NCBI GenBank assembly: GCA_025642065.1 | Contig: JAODUP010000406.1 | Coordinates: 107,001-171,000, forward strand | Direction: 5' to 3' | From: Paralvinella palmiformis | Taxonomy: Eukaryota; Annelida; Polychaeta; Terebellida; Alvinellidae | Length of the DNA: 64,000 nt | Shown: one piece after another, positions 1 to 11,070 of the stretch | Layout of the letters: every line of letters begins with the position of its first letter | Position numbering within the stretch: the first letter of the stretch is position 1 | Position numbers and translations under genes: made by a program | Notes under the pieces: generated by a model | The model's input: only the letters and a program-made list of their open reading frames with translations | Told to the model about the DNA's origin: nothing | Database searches by the model: none

Positions 1-1069
1 TTTCTCTACACAAATCAATATGAATATCGGCTGTCAATCAAAATTCACGGCGATATCAAGTCTGGTAGTAGTGGCAAAGAACCGGGATGCTCGTCAGTAT
101 GGATCGGTGTCAACTTACAGTAGGAGAAGTAATTCATTATATGTTTTGCAATCCGTATCGATCATTAGTATTTTTCCTATGCTTGTGTGTGTGTGTGTGT
201 GTATGTGTGTTATTCATCGAGATGTTAACTTGCTATCTTAACATTCTCAACATTGTACCAGTTTATATGAGTTCACGCTATATAACATTGGAATAAACCG
301 GTGCTAAATCTTAAATGCTAAATTTCAAAACCGGAAATCGGTTTTGTATATATTTTTCATTCCCGGTTCTATTTCAAACATTGCCAAGGGGATCATAGAC
401 ATTTAACTGTAACAGGAATAGGATTCAAAGCCTGAAAATGAATTGTTTCCCCGGTCAGATGCAGACGATTGTACCGACAGATTATCAATTAACCCCACAG
501 ATATCAATCATGTGCTATCCAGAAAGTAATTTTTGTCATGCGACTTGGATAGATCAAATTGGGATATTTTTAAAGAATATTTTGAACATACTTAACTGAT
601 ACAATATAGGCTCGTTGAGGTCGACAGTCCGGCCATTAGTTACACTTGGGGTCACTTGGGGTCACGGGGTGTTTAGGTCAATTTCCAAGGATCACGGATT
701 CGATCCCAGAGAACGGTCAAAAACCCGTTTTTTTTGTTTGTTTGTATTAATCTCCCGACTCCGAACATGATGGGTGGCTTACCACGTCAAATTGGGCTGT
801 GGTCTCCCTCAGTAAGTTTAAAGGGGTAAACTGGGGCGAAGATGTCCCTCTTGGTGATGACGACGTGAAACGGGCACCACCCTCGGGTATGTAGACTCCA
901 TCTCCCAGTGCCCCTCCCCTGTAGGTACTGGGGTGGACGGTGGGTGGGGGTAGGAGGGGGTATGTGATCAGCGACATCGTAAAATATTGTTAATTTATAT
1001 TTGATGTCACGCCGCAGAAAGATCTGTCAAATGTGATAATTAATAGCGATTTGTTGTCGGATATAGAAC

Positions 1070-1070
<1 letters not shown>
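1..1070. other. Intergenic, no gene recognised
   Basis: No exon with plausible splice sites or a known protein motif was seen. A short (TG)n tract lies at about 184-210. The stretch 650-990 contains a box-B-like GGATTCGATCCC (about 695) followed by a C/G-rich block. It may be an old tRNA-derived repeat, but there is no second copy in the window to confirm this. Confidence 0.4.

Positions 1071-1101
<31 letters not shown>
1071..1101. repeat. (TG)n microsatellite
   Basis: About 15 uninterrupted TG units, followed at 1141-1157 by a short TTG run. Confidence 0.95.
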
Positions 1102-1257
1102 CACTTTCCTTTGTTAGCGCCAGTTGGATGTTGTTATCATTGTTGTTGTTGTTGTTGTGATCACAGACCACAAAACGAAAGATATCTATACGAGATGTAA
1201 CAAAGACATGAACTACAGTTACAAGTGATTCTTGTGTCAAGAATGCTTTTAAACAGA

Positions 1258-1706
1258 GGATGTTCTTAAGATGGTAGTAGGCAGCTCGGCATACTGATGT
1301 GACATGTTCATATCGTATTTATTATTATACTTGTCAAAAAATAAGCCCCCTAGAGTTTTTACTGACCCACCAAAGTTAATGGAAGATCTACCAATCTGAA
1401 ATTCCGGTGTTTTTTGTGGTTTGGCATTATGTAATGAGGACAAATGGAGAAAAACAGTTATCCTCATTTAATTTTATGAGATTTTGAGTCATCCATAGCC
1501 GAATATCAGCAATACAATGAAACAATGTAGATATTGCTGTTTTACGGCCACTTTTGTGCACGAGCTAGGCTAAATGGGCCGAACAACCTCCAAAGGTAAT
1601 AAGGTGGAAGATGAAACACCTTTTGGGCATAGCCCAGCCGGGGTTTGAACCAAGGTGCTACAGATATGTGGGCAACCGCGCTACCAGTTAGGCCATGGAG
1701 GTGCCC
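1258..1706 (-). repeat. Long tRNA-derived SINE (family 1L), minus strand
   Basis: On the minus strand it begins with a tRNA-like head (GGCACCTCCATGGCC at about 1692-1706, box-B-like GGTTTGAAC region near 1645). It continues through the SINE-1 body (GTGTTTCATC, CCCATTTAGCC) and a further tail of about 280 bp down to 1258. The tail matches 46560-47152 on the plus strand, which fixes the 3' extent. Both copies end in the same CTTAAGAACATCC sequence. Confidence 0.8.
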
Positions 1707-1724
1707 GTTATTCAGTGAAGAGGA

Positions 1725-1727
<3 letters not shown>

Positions 1728-1773
<46 letters not shown>
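1728..1773. repeat. (TA)n microsatellite
   Basis: About 23 perfect TA units immediately beyond the tRNA-like end of the SINE. Confidence 0.95.
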
Positions 1774-1775
<2 letters not shown>

Positions 1776-1900
1776 ATGGTATTAAAATGGACTTGTGTGG
1801 GAAATCCTGAAGAAAGACTCTCTCGCTGGTTAATGACAACATGTTACCGAGTAGACAGTGTGCCAAGAACAACAGACATGCAGCTGTTTGTTGATTAAGG

Positions 1901-2165
1901 GACGTATATCATCCAAGGTATACCTATATCTCAATGACGTATATCATCCAAGGTAGACCTATATCTCAGTGAGGTATATCATCCAAGGTAGACCTATATC
2001 TCAATGAGGTATATCATCCAAGGTAGACCTATATCTCAATGAGGTATATCATCCAAGGTAGACCTATATCTCAATGAGGTATATCATCCAAGGTAGACCT
2101 ATATCTCAATGAGGTATATCATCCAAGGTAGACCTATATCTGAATGAGGTATATCATCCAAGGTA
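1901..2165. repeat. 35-bp minisatellite, 7.5 copies
   Basis: Head-to-tail units start at 1901, 1936, 1971, 2006, 2041, 2076 and 2111, with a partial one at 2146. Each begins GAGGTATATCATCCAAGGTA. The units are nearly identical, so the array is young. There are no unique spacers, so it is not CRISPR-like. Confidence 0.97.
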
Positions 2166-2679
2166 TTTCATCTCATGCTGACATACATTAATTTCTGTCC
2201 AATGAGCTTACAATGAGTCGTCGATTTGAACACAAATCGTGAGGACGAACTCGGAAATAAACACTGTCGGAAATGTTTCCTTGTCTCTGTTGTTTAGTAG
2301 AACCCGTCCTTGCGACAACCTGGGCTAACAGATCTTGTGAAGTTAAAATACTACTTTATGTATGTTGAGTCAAACCTACCTCATTGTTTGTAATCCCTGG
2401 AAATAGTAGGTAATACAGCAATCCCGTAGTTCACTTGGTATGGTGACTAGATGGTTGAATGAAATTCCAGTGTTATCTACGTCTTTTTGGATGTTTCATC
2501 CAACAGTAAAAGGCTTCGAGCTGATCCCTTTATTTCCCTATTATTAAACCTTTCAGCCGTATGTGACCTACGCGGAAGCGGTGCCGAGTCAAACCACAAC
2601 AAACCACTGTAATATGGTGCCTTAAGCCAGGTGTCAGATATTGGCCAGTCAAATGTTAACTGGTGATAGTAAAAACTAG

Positions 2680-3030
2680 GCTAGCTGAACCTCCGTGATT
2701 AGCACTCGCCGGAACGCGCCCAGGAATTCGTCGAATCCGGTCACCTCTCTAATCCGGTCGCAAGGAACGATCATCGGGATTGCCTGATAGTACGTCGTTT
2801 ACGTCACTAGTCAGAGACACGGCCACCATAAATCGGTGTAATACGTCACAACTGTCACGAGTAAAACACAAATCGCCTAAAAACACGCCAACAGTAAAAC
2901 ATCGTTTAAAACACAGTTACATCACCGCCAGCGTCAACCGCGTTATAGCAGCAGATGTTCACATTACGGCGCCGCGTTCGCACACTAAACAGGGCGCTCG
3001 ACAAATGGACTTCGACAGAGCGCTGCCTGT
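2680..3030. other. CpG-rich unique stretch, no gene assigned
   Basis: Richer in CpG than its surroundings, with several TACGTCA (CRE-like) cores, for example near 2797 and 2841. A promoter or 5' exon is possible. No open frame here has a recognisable motif or convincing splice sites. Confidence 0.25.
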
Positions 3031-3088
3031 TGCTAATTGATAATTAAAACCGGATTATATTTCGCTTTCCAGCAGTAACACGTCCCCA

Positions 3089-3110
3089 CCACACACACAC
3101 ACACACACAA

Positions 3111-3156
<46 letters not shown>
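3089..3156. repeat. Compound (CA)n-(TA)n-(GA)n microsatellite
   Basis: Three adjoining dinucleotide tracts at about 3089-3109, 3111-3132 and 3133-3156. Confidence 0.95.
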
Positions 3157-3477
3157 CTATATTGGGCTCTATTTGCGTCTATTTCGCGTACAGACGGGTC
3201 GGGTTTTTTTTTCATTGTTTGTCACAAAGATTATTTCCGCTTCAGCCCCTCTCCGGGTCTAAATCGACCCGCAGTTTCTGGTGTTAGGTCGATTAATAAT
3301 ATTTAGGTCACGGCGATAGGACTATGTCTAGACGAACGGAGTAAATAGTAGGTGAACAGTTACGAGCATTTACTGTAACCGAGCTGAGGTAAGATCTAAT
3401 GTGCCCATTATAATGATAACCTGATTATACTGATTACACGGGTACGGACTGACATAAACGGAAACGGACAAATAAAG

Positions 3478-3671
3478 TGAGTAAGTCAGTCAGTTTGTCA
3501 GTCAGTGACTTCAGTGAATCGGTTATTTGGTGAGTCAGTCAGTCAGTCAGTCAGTCAATCAACCAGTCGCTAGATAGATAGATAGATAGATAGTGCCTTT
3601 TCAACCACTAACAACACACTCACACACACACAAGCGCGCGTACACACACACACACACGCGCGCGCGCGCGC
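3478..3671. repeat. Tetranucleotide (GTCA)n, (GATA)n and CA/CG tracts
   Basis: Imperfect GTCA repeats at about 3480-3560, GATA units at 3573-3593, then mixed CA and CGCG tracts at about 3617-3671. Confidence 0.85.
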
Positions 3672-4283
3672 CAGACTTCCTTCACGGTTCAGTAAGTTTT
3701 GTTAATGAGCTTAACGCAATATAAGCGATAAGTCGCCATTGGCACGGCAGACGATAATTAAAGTTAAGCCCTCGATATAATCCACTCCAACCAACTCAAA
3801 GCCATCATTTGAGAGACTACTCATCCGTGCTCAATAAAACACCCACCGTCCTCGAGCACCCAACCCCCAGAGGGCTTGCACCATCCCCCACCCTCAAAGC
3901 ACCACCCAAAACCACTCTGCTGCCAGTCTGAAGCACCACTCGAGCCACGAGCGATAAAAAACGCGCGGCTCAATGACCCCAAAAAGCCTTTGACACCACG
4001 AATAGATTATTTAATAAACATTAATATACATCTCGTAGGGCTGTCTATAGAGCTAATCAAACCATGTCGAAACTGGCATATACAGGCAATGTTGTTATTG
4101 TTGTTGTTTTTGCTGTTGTCTAAATTACCTAGTCATTCATATTGCCTAAAAATTAACCAAAAGTTATTATTTGATATCTCTCTGTTATCGTATATGCAAA
4201 TAACACATAATAATTACCTGGCTGGACGCACACAGAGAGGGGGGGGGGAGAATTTATTTCTGATCACAGGTTAGTATTTGATA

Positions 4284-4286
<3 letters not shown>

Positions 4287-4366
<80 letters not shown>
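4287..4366. repeat. (TA)n-(GA)n compound microsatellite
   Basis: TA tract at about 4287-4335, then GA tract to 4366. Open frames across this segment are translations of the repeat. Confidence 0.95.
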
Positions 4367-4369
<3 letters not shown>

Positions 4370-4674
4370 TATCTCATATAATAAACATAACGATATCTTC
4401 CTGATAATCATATTGATAGAGCACGATCGTTTCAATATTCCGATATCTTCATCACATTTTATAAACAGAAGATTTACATCAAACATCTTATTTCCAGGAT
4501 CACAGTTTAGACACACATTAATTTAGCATATGTCATATTCCAGATGACAGCCGGAATGTCAGATGTTATTAAATGGCCACTCTTCTGCATGTGGTAATAA
4601 AAGACTGACCAATTAATTCTCTATGAACAGAAATTGTGTATCTGTCTGTGTGTGTGTGCGCGCGAGTGTGTGTG

Positions 4675-4811
4675 TTTTAGCCGTGTATAATAAGGCACTG
4701 GCACAGATAATCTCGAAGCATGAATTCAAACTCTGGACGATTATTCAGGGGACTGTTTAAAGAGTAGCGACTTTTCATGGTGAGACATGTATAACGTCTC
4801 ACCAACCAGTC

Positions 4812-4876
<65 letters not shown>
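4675..4876 (+). repeat. Dispersed repeat (GGCACAGATAATCTCGA type) ending in (TG)n
   Basis: The segment with GGCACTGGCACAGATAATC and CTGGACGATTATTCAGG is shared, inverted, with 7795-7895 and 18600-18790, and partly with 6345-6400. Each copy touches TG/CA arrays. The TG array here runs about 4813-4876. Family unknown; it could be a small SINE or MITE. Confidence 0.6.
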
Positions 4877-4877
<1 letters not shown>

Positions 4878-4903
4878 CAGAGTAATAAATGGCTAAAATG
4901 CAA

Positions 4904-5090
4904 AGATAGATAGATAGATAGATAGATAGAGAGAACCCCCTCCCCGTCGTATAGTAACTACAACACAGTCTGCTAATATAGAGACGTGACAGGTCTGTCC
5001 ACTAGACCTCTCAGCAATGTGGCAGGATTGTCCACTAGACCTGTCAATATGTGACAGGATTGTCCACTAGACCAGTCGGAATGATGACGT
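4904..5090 (+). mobile_element. Microsatellite plus core tandem repeat element, copy 1
   Basis: A GATA tract, a short C-rich linker (AACCCCCTCCCC), the segment ACACAGTCTGCTAATATAGA, and then three diverged units carrying TCCACTAGACC. The same order recurs at 6796-7050. A core minisatellite next to a tetranucleotide tract resembles the Helitron-like elements known from bivalves and flies. That link is inference. Confidence 0.5.
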
Positions 5091-5200
5091 CAAACTAGAC
5101 TGGATGGTGCTAGCATCAAACACATTCAAGTAAAGGTCTGATAAACTGTATTATGGTAATGTCAGGTTGAACCCCCCCCCCTCCGTGTTCTGTGTATCAC

Positions 5201-5216
5201 AACACACACACACACA

Positions 5217-5302
<86 letters not shown>
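5201..5302. repeat. (CA)n-(CT)n-(TA)n compound microsatellite
   Basis: CA at 5201-5217, CT at 5221-5250 and TA at 5251-5302. Confidence 0.95.
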
Positions 5303-5304
<2 letters not shown>

Positions 5305-5449
5305 CGGTTAGAGCAGATTAGAGCAATATGCTACAAAAAATCTCCAAGTTCTAATCCGGCTGATATCTATGTTTGTGGGATATATTTCCCTAGGGAAACA
5401 CCCCTCGGCTACATGACCCAAGTGTGACTAGGGTTGTCATTAAACAATC

Positions 5450-5455
<6 letters not shown>

Positions 5456-5502
<47 letters not shown>
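5456..5502. repeat. (CA)n microsatellite
   Basis: About 23 CA units, followed by AAAC repeats to about 5523. Confidence 0.95.
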
Positions 5503-5653
5503 GCATAAACAAACAAACAAACACACGCACACTGAGAAAGAGAGAGAGATAGTCTTACCTCGCTATAAGCTTGTTACTTAACAAATAACTATACGGACTA
5601 TATCCAGGAAAACATTCTACGGATCACGTCTAAATGAAAAATAAACATCGTAC

Positions 5654-5851
5654 CAGCTCCGGGATGGCATCGAGCACCAGATATCCAGAATAAGGCCGAA
5701 ATAAGTCCACGAATAAGTCGACCAGTAAGTAAGTCCAGACTTGTATCGAGTCGCTCTCAACGCATAATCGCCCTGCCAGCTCCCAGCCGTAGAGCGTCGA
5801 CCGGAAGTTCCGCCATTGCTCGATGCCGTTGTCATGGCGGCGTGTAAACAT
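5654..5851 (-). CDS. Candidate first coding exon of an unrecognised minus-strand gene
   Basis: The minus-strand frame starts at an ATG at 5849-5851 (context GCTGAAATG). It encodes 66 residues with normal amino-acid variety, including QWRNFRSTLYGWELAGRL, then a hydrophobic YLLVDLFVDLF stretch and an AIPEL end. A GT donor (GTACGATG, 5646-5653) follows in phase 0. The region 5740-5990 is CpG-rich, as expected of a 5' end. The frame is stopped upstream by a TAA near 5897, so this would be the first coding exon, with later exons to the left. I found no second exon in 1-5600 and recognise no family. An overlapping 117-aa frame on the same strand is rich in S, T and R and looks like the shadow. It may be spurious. 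Confidence 0.35.
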
Positions 5852-6100
5852 TTCAGCCGGTCTGCGCTGTGGTGGGCCGCGGCTGATTGTGAATTACTGC
5901 TGATCGAAGTATCGATCCGCACCGAGTGACCTCGCCGACTGAGGCTTGCGGAGGGCAATAAGTAGGTCACAGGCCGGGAGAAGATCCGCGTCAGGATATG
6001 AATAATTTGTCGGGATTGGGGGAGGATGTCGGGATAATTGGTGACATGTTTGATGGATTTATAAAGATGGCTGGTTAAGGCACACGCAATATACCATGTT

Positions 6101-6188
<88 letters not shown>

Positions 6189-6210
6189 CTTGTGTGCGCG
6201 CGCGAATCGC

Positions 6211-6241
<31 letters not shown>
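6101..6241. repeat. (TA)n-(TG)n-(GA)n compound microsatellite
   Basis: TA at 6101-6123, TG to about 6181, a CG-rich junction, then GA at about 6211-6241. Confidence 0.95.
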
Positions 6242-6707
6242 TAATTAATTAAAGAAGCTAAGATTGAAAGATAAATTGACAATATGCATGGTAACCAACA
6301 AAACATAGAAAGATAGAATATTGTGTGTGTGTTTTATAAAGATAGTTAAGGCGCTGGCACAGGTGTTATACTTTCATTCAAACAACAATTAACTCCAAAC
6401 TGATTTTTTAAAAAAATATTTAATTGTAAGTATAATTAATTACCGGTAAAATTAGAGAAAAATGAAAAGAAAAAAGAAAATTTCTAAAATAATCCAAAAG
6501 AGGATAATCTAAATATAAAAAAAGAAAACTATGATTAAAACAAAACCAGGCTTTGTGTCGAACACTACGGCCAAGAAAGATTAAACCTAAAATGGAGAAA
6601 TAAAATATTAATACACAGTATGAATAATGTGTGAATAATATCAGCATAAATCAGAATAAATTCAGATTAATACTAATAGCAGCGATATAACACGACTCAA
6701 CCCAATA

Positions 6708-6749
6708 GCAACGACCGGTTTCGACCTATTCAAGTCTTCATCAGGTTGC
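6708..6749 (-). ncRNA. Minimal hammerhead ribozyme
   Basis: Read on the minus strand: GCAAC (stem I, 6749-6745), the core CTGATGA (6744-6738), one extra A, then stem II GACTT-GAAT-AGGTC with a four-base loop. Next come GAAA, a stem III made only of the palindrome ACCGGT, the cleavage base C (position 6713), and GTTGC (6712-6708), which pairs fully with the first GCAAC. All invariant core bases (CUGANGA, GAAA, H17) are present. A near-absent stem III and an extra A before stem II are features I associate with hammerhead variants carried by Penelope-like retroelements, thought to cleave as dimers. No reverse-transcriptase frame lies next to it, so the host element would be a remnant. Activity is not shown. 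Confidence 0.6.
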
Positions 6750-6795
6750 ATAGAATGTAATAAATGACTAAAATCCAATCACACCTTATGTGGTA

Positions 6796-7050
6796 GATGG
6801 ATGGATGGATGGATGGATGGATGGATGGATTGATGGATGGGTAGACAGACAGATAGAACCCCCCCCCCCATCGTGTAGTAGCTATGACAGTAACACAGTC
6901 TGATAATATAGAAACGTGACAGGTCTGTCTACTAGACCTGTCAGAAACGTGACAGGTCTGTCTACTAGACCAGTCAGAAACGTGATAGGTATGTCTACTA
7001 GACCTGTCAGAAACGTGACAGGTCTGTCTACTAGACCTGTCAGAAATACT
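6796..7050 (+). mobile_element. Microsatellite plus palindromic 33-bp core repeats, copy 2
   Basis: A GGAT tract (6796-6840), a C-run linker near 6858, the ACACAGTCTGATAATATAGA segment, then four 33-bp units starting at 6911, 6944, 6977 and 7010. In most units the ten bases TGACAGGTCT reappear inverted as AGACCTGTCA, so the unit can form a hairpin with a 7-base loop. It has the same architecture as 4904-5090. A Helitron-like or similar non-autonomous element is likely. Confidence 0.6.
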
Positions 7051-7342
7051 TTTCTTATCCGCATGGCACACTGATGGCTCATTGGATAGAACAACGTGGT
7101 ATAAACCTCAAGAACAGGGTTCGGAACTCGATTGTTTCTGTATTTGTCGTATGGGCCAGTCGCTCCCCAGCCACATGCAGCAGGTGTTCGTTCCCAGCAC
7201 CGAATTTAAATAAATCACTCACTCAATGTTAATACAAGCATACAGTGATCGTTTTGAATGTCTAAGCTGCCCGTCAATGAGTACTGATAAACGAAACAGA
7301 CAAACAGATCACTCAAAAATAAATATGGTAATTGGTGTACCA

Positions 7343-7345
<3 letters not shown>

Positions 7346-7393
<48 letters not shown>

Positions 7394-7497
7394 TGTATAA
7401 TTATGTTGCTATATCAGCTCAGAATATGTTTTAATTATGTTTTAAATGTAAAGCGCTTTAGAGCAATTCAAGTTGGATAAGGCGCTATATAAAATAC

Positions 7498-7545
<48 letters not shown>
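7346..7545. repeat. Two (TA)n arrays flanking a SINE 3' tail
   Basis: TA arrays lie at 7346-7390 and 7501-7545. Between them, at about 7440-7495, AAAGCGCTTTAGAGC and GGCGCTATATAAAAT match the conserved 3' tail of the V-SINE-like family at 46769, 58205 and 59710. This is a 5'-truncated SINE copy on the plus strand. Confidence 0.75.
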
Positions 7546-7550
<5 letters not shown>

Positions 7551-7662
7551 CACCATGTTTACATAACATTTATTAATAATGTTATTGTGATTTTGTGGTT
7601 ATCCTGAGGTTTTAGTTCAGTTTGTCTATATGATATAAAGTCTTCGGGATACATACATGCAT

Positions 7663-7668
<6 letters not shown>

Positions 7669-7737
<69 letters not shown>
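7669..7737. repeat. (CA)n microsatellite
   Basis: About 34 CA units. Long C-V-C-V translations over it are artefacts. Confidence 0.97.
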
Positions 7738-7738
<1 letters not shown>

Positions 7739-7794
7739 CAATATAGTAATGAAATATATTTCATTCTAACTAAATAGTACACATTACTCATGCC

Positions 7795-7895
7795 TCAGAA
7801 TGAAAAACAGCTTGATTCTTGAAGCTTTCCCCTAATGAATCGTTCAGAATTTGAATTCGTGTTTAGAGATTCTCTGTGCCAGTTCTAAAACAAAC
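7795..7895 (-). repeat. Dispersed repeat (GGCACAGA type), inverted copy
   Basis: The minus strand has TGGCACAGAGAATCTC, AATTCAAATTCTG and CGATTCATTAGGGGA in the same order as 4693-4755. It adjoins the (CA)n array on its left. Confidence 0.55.
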
Positions 7896-7995
7896 AAATG
7901 CAAGCGCACGCACACGGAGAGAGAGTAATTGTTTGGTATCTTTTAATGACGCATATAATGTCTTTGTCTGTACGCACTGTACCGTTATTAGAATA

Positions 7996-8003
<8 letters not shown>

Positions 8004-8044
<41 letters not shown>
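8004..8044. repeat. (TA)n microsatellite
   Basis: About 20 TA units, followed by a C run. Confidence 0.95.
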
Positions 8045-8047
<3 letters not shown>

Positions 8048-10240
8048 CCCATTAAGCCGATTGTCGTAACGCTGACGATACGCCACAAACAGAACGCTAT
8101 CACACCAATAATGATTATGTCATTCCCCCCCCCCCAAGACCTCAGGTGCTTCCATTTTCCAGCATTTCTATGACGTAATAAACAAACAAGAACGCGGGGA
8201 CGTTCAACGCCAAGTCGTACCCATTTGTCGGCCAATATCAATTAGACACGATGTCAACATGACTCAGTATTGAACGTGTCCGAATGACGTTGTATTTTAT
8301 CAGATCGGTTTTATGTGGTGATTAGTTACGGCGGAACCCAACTCACCCCCCTCCCCTAGGTTGGTTGGTATGGTTCCTTCCGATAATTTTAATAACGCCC
8401 CTCTGGTCTAACATGGACTATACGTCCAAGAAGTCAGAGCCTAAGGAAAGGCGATGATCCGTATGATAAAAATTTATGTGGAATGAAACATCCACAAATA
8501 GGGCTGACCCCGATATCCGATTATCCAACTAGTGTCCTATTATGGTTGACCATTTGGGCAATAATTCAGTTTGGCACATAGTTCAGTTAGCCGAACTCAT
8601 CGCGCTTTCTTTTAAAATTTGTTTAGTCTCCTCTGTTTTAAATCGATACCTACCAAATATAATCAACAATGTCTAATAAATTGTTTTCAATAACTGACTC
8701 GATATTGGCTCAAATCGAAAACGGCGTGATAAACATCAGTCGTAATACAGTAATTATTATTCTTAGTCCAAAGAGTCTATTGCGTTCGCTGGCCTTTGTT
8801 ACAACGTTATGTCACATAGGGATTCTTTTTTTACCCCAAAAAAATATATCCTGATAAATAACAAAATATGGCAAGCGCATGACAGAAGTAATTAAACACT
8901 CGTGTCAACATAATTCAGCCCGCTTATATAAACATGTATTTCGAGTGGTCGTTTCTGTTAAGCGTGCATAAATATTCGGAAATAGAATTATGAACCGAAT
9001 GGCTAGTCGTTCTAAGTAGCCTAGCTTGAATCTTAATATCTTAACATGAAAAAATGAAGAAAATCATCCGAAATATTTATCGCCAATAAAAGACGGAGGG
9101 GTAACTTTTAGAATGAAAGCTTCTTTAAAATAATTTTATTTTTATTAATTTATGAAGATTTATTTTAATTTATTCAAACAAATAAATCACCGAGTGGCGC
9201 TAACCTACGGGTCCTTCTTCCATGAATCCCGCCACAGCTAGTCTGTCACTCCTACGTTGATCCTAAGAGCGCCTTAGTGGTCTAGCGGTAGCGTGATGGA
9301 CTACAGATCACTACCACCCGTGTTCGAATCTAGGCGTGTGCAAATCTGAAGGTTGTTTCATTCTCGACTTCGCTTCATTACATTTGGATTCTAGAATACC
9401 ATTACTCTAAAGCTCTCTTTGTATATTAAAAGAAAGTCCACAGATTGTTCAAGATCAGTTTTTAGTGGTTTGAGAAGAATTTTGCTCTATTTTTAAACGG
9501 AAAAAACTTCCAAATTCCTTCAGAGAACTCACCTATTTTCTGCCTTCGGGTCGACCTGTTCGACAGAGTAATGCTAACTTAGCCTTGCGAGGATTCTCGA
9601 GAACACGGTTTTCCGAAAATTTACCTTTGCACAAATTTCCAAAAAAATATGGAATCAAACAAATCAAAGATATCGAGCCATCGAGCTCGTTAATATACCA
9701 AAAGAAAGAATTGAGAAGCCATCTTCTGAATCAATATGACAGAAATGTCACTTGTTGTAACACTAGATGTCGCCACTGCTTCCATACTGTACTAGTAAAT
9801 TAACAGTTGTTCTTACTTTGTGTTAAACAGCTAAGGGTGTAGTATATTCTGACGTATATTCTGATTTTCTCTATCATGAATATGTTGTTTAAACTATTTA
9901 AATTGTTTTACTCGGGGACAACTCGGACCTCTGTGCCTCGAAACCAGCTACAACATTGATAAATTCTGTTTATTCAAATTTGTTTACAGGGGATGCTGGA
10001 AGACGACCCTATAGGGTCAAGCATCTCCTGCGGCATACTTAAGTATGTAATTATTATTTTGTTCAATTGTATGTGTTGTGGTATGTTGAAAATAAATTAT
10101 GTGACTGATTAAAAAAATATGACAGCGCGTTTTGAGTTCCCTTGTCGATGGGACATGAATCGCCATAAATTAATCATAAAGGTTCCATGTTGAGCCAATA
10201 TCGATTTTTCTCATCGGTGGGATGGGTTAAATCGTTTTAT
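8045..10240. other. Intergenic, no gene recognised
   Basis: Apart from the SINE at 9269 there are only short AT-rich frames. A 72-codon frame at 9585-9803 and a 61-codon frame at 8669-8854 have no motif, no splice context and no conserved look. Confidence 0.5.
9269..9400 (+). repeat. SINE-1, tRNA-derived, plus strand
   Basis: The head reads GCGCCTTAGTGGTCTAGCGG (box-A-like). It continues with ACCACCCGTGTTCGAATCT (box B), then the family-specific ATCTGAAGG, TTTCATTC and CGCTTCATTAC body. The 3' part with the CCCATTTAGCC motif is missing or decayed. Confidence 0.85.

Positions 10241-10283
<43 letters not shown>
10241..10283. repeat. (AATC)n microsatellite
   Basis: About ten tandem AATC units. 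Confidence 0.95.
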
Positions 10284-10284
<1 letters not shown>

Positions 10285-11027
10285 TTTATTTCAAACTGTA
10301 CAATAATTTAAAAAAAATTCATTCATGGGCTAAATGTTCTATACATATGTGCAGTTTGGGGTCTACATCGAAGATCGTTTGATCTGTTTTAGTGGCGAGA
10401 CCTATGTACCTACAATAAAAAAATCCATACACGTTTTGGTTCCTTAGATTATAAAATATAGATATATGCAATACTAAGTATCATAACCTCCCAATATTTC
10501 AAACCCACTGTTTGCAAGATAAACATCTGAGACCGCGCAATTAATATAAACAAAAGACATACGAACACCGGAAATAAACATCGAGTTTACGTCCACTTCC
10601 ATCTGTGGCTCCAGTTCGTGAATATTCACCTCATGAATATTTATTTTCTCATCATTGTCTCTGACCACTGTCAGTGATTAATATTCAGATAGTTAATAGT
10701 ATAAGGGGGTGCTGCGACCTAGCGGCAAGTTTTGTATCAATTGTGTGTTGAATAAAAGTCAAATAGCGCGTCACTTCGTATCATGTCTGCAACCTAGATT
10801 CTCAATTTAGAATTAATGAAAATTACCACAATAATCAATCGGAAATAGATTTATCCCTTCGTCAAATAGATAAAGATGGGTCTGATTTAATCATAACAAA
10901 ATGAGGAAGATCTTGATTGTTAATTATTGCTGTCTAGTCAACAACAATATAATTATTTAAACATAAGGAAACAATTTCGATATATTATTCACATATTTTA
11001 AATCAGTAATCCGAGGATATTGGCTCA

Positions 11028-11070
<43 letters not shown>

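Noticed and set aside
1901..2165. CRISPR-like regular repeats
   Set aside because: Units are directly tandem with no unique spacers and the context is an animal genome. It is a minisatellite.
3876..4274. 132-codon plus-strand frame
   Set aside because: Low-complexity H/P and L runs, no motif, ends in repeat sequence.
5617..5970. 117-codon minus-strand frame
   Set aside because: Overlaps the better 66-codon frame, is rich in S/T/R typical of off-frame GC-rich DNA, and has no motif.
7559..7741. Cysteine/valine-rich open frame
   Set aside because: A translation of a (CA)n array. The same reasoning removes other frames rich in HTHT, YIYI or SLSL.
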